Shown here piece by piece: positions 6,232-6,367 of a stretch of 6,367 bases of DNA. The stretch is taken from assembly GCA_947453125.1 (NCBI GenBank), contig CANGGC010000165.1:1-6367 (forward strand), in the 5' to 3' direction. A program made the translations under genes and the position numbers. The notes under the pieces are model-generated. The model worked only from the letters and a program-made list of their open reading frames with translations. It was not told the DNA's origin and did no database searches. This stretch comes from Planctomycetaceae bacterium (GTDB lineage: Bacteria > Planctomycetota > Planctomycetia > Pirellulales > UBA1268). Each line of letters begins with the position of its first letter. Position 1 is the stretch's first letter.

Positions 6232-6367
6232 TCAGGGCTTCTCGAGCGGAATGCAGACGAGGTCACCGGTGGCGCTGACGATCGGCGGCTTGCTGTACCC
6301 CATCGACCGCAGCGCCTTCTCGATCGGCTGGGCCCGTTCGGGAAAGCCGTTGCGGTTGATGTAGACC
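6232..6367 (-). CDS. C-terminal 44 residues of an unrecognised protein (partial, enters from the right edge)
   Basis: A leftward frame is open from the window edge to a TGA at 6234-6232 and gives 44 residues, beginning VYINRNGFPE and ending LVCIPLEKP. Forty of the 44 codons end in G or C, matching the strong third-position bias expected for a real gene here, and the opposing frame on the other strand is the tail of a frame that shadows the methyltransferase. The piece contains a short helix-like stretch (AQPIEKALRSMG) followed by a beta-like end. It is too short for a family call and I do not recognise it. The gene converges on the methyltransferase with a 48-base gap that holds a candidate terminator. 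Confidence 0.75.
   Translation of the reverse strand, partial: VYINRNGFPERAQPIEKALRSMGYSKPPIVSATGDLVCIPLEKP

Noticed and set aside
5379..6278. A 299-codon rightward frame overlapping the methyltransferase
   Set aside because: It is an Arg/Pro-rich out-of-frame shadow of a well-conserved methyltransferase, with no motif of its own.

Overview
This window is very probably chromosomal DNA from a member of the Planctomycetota. By eye the GC content is about two thirds. The strongest marker is a large exported protein combining planctomycete cytochrome-like domains PSCyt1, DUF1549 and DUF1553, followed directly by a Tat-exported DUF1501 protein. That gene pair is strongly expanded in Planctomycetota and also occurs in some relatives such as Verrucomicrobiota, so anything finer than phylum would be a guess.

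Layout. Positions 1-5103 hold a tight three-gene unit read leftwards: (i) an unrecognised exported Pro/Gln/His-rich coiled-coil protein (5103-3835), (ii) the PSCyt1-DUF1549-DUF1553 protein (3838-575), and (iii) the N-terminal 190 residues of a DUF1501 protein that runs off the left edge (570-1). Genes i and ii overlap by four bases (GTGA). Genes ii and iii are four bases apart, and the ribosome binding site of iii lies inside the end of ii. A 126-bp divergent gap (5104-5229) separates this unit from a rightward class I SAM-dependent methyltransferase of the RlmI-like (COG1092) group (5230-6183). After a 48-bp convergent gap with a candidate terminator hairpin, the last 44 codons of another leftward gene (6232-6367) enter from the right edge.

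How the genes fit together. All three genes of the leftward unit carry export signals (Sec-type for i and ii, twin-arginine for iii), so their products probably act outside the cytoplasmic membrane. The DUF1553 protein has two CxxCH motifs consistent with c-type haem, plus a beta-rich insertion that may bind a ligand such as a glycan. The function of DUF1553/DUF1501 pairs is not established to my knowledge. The leading protein looks like a structural or scaffolding partner, but that rests only on gene order and composition. The methyltransferase appears to be an unrelated cytoplasmic gene.

There is no RNA gene, mobile element, CRISPR array or phage gene that I can support, and no gene-free stretch longer than 126 bases. 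The points most worth a second look are the unrecognised lead protein with its poly-G tracts and 30-bp tandem duplication, and an approximately four-fold excess of the tetramer GATC across the window.
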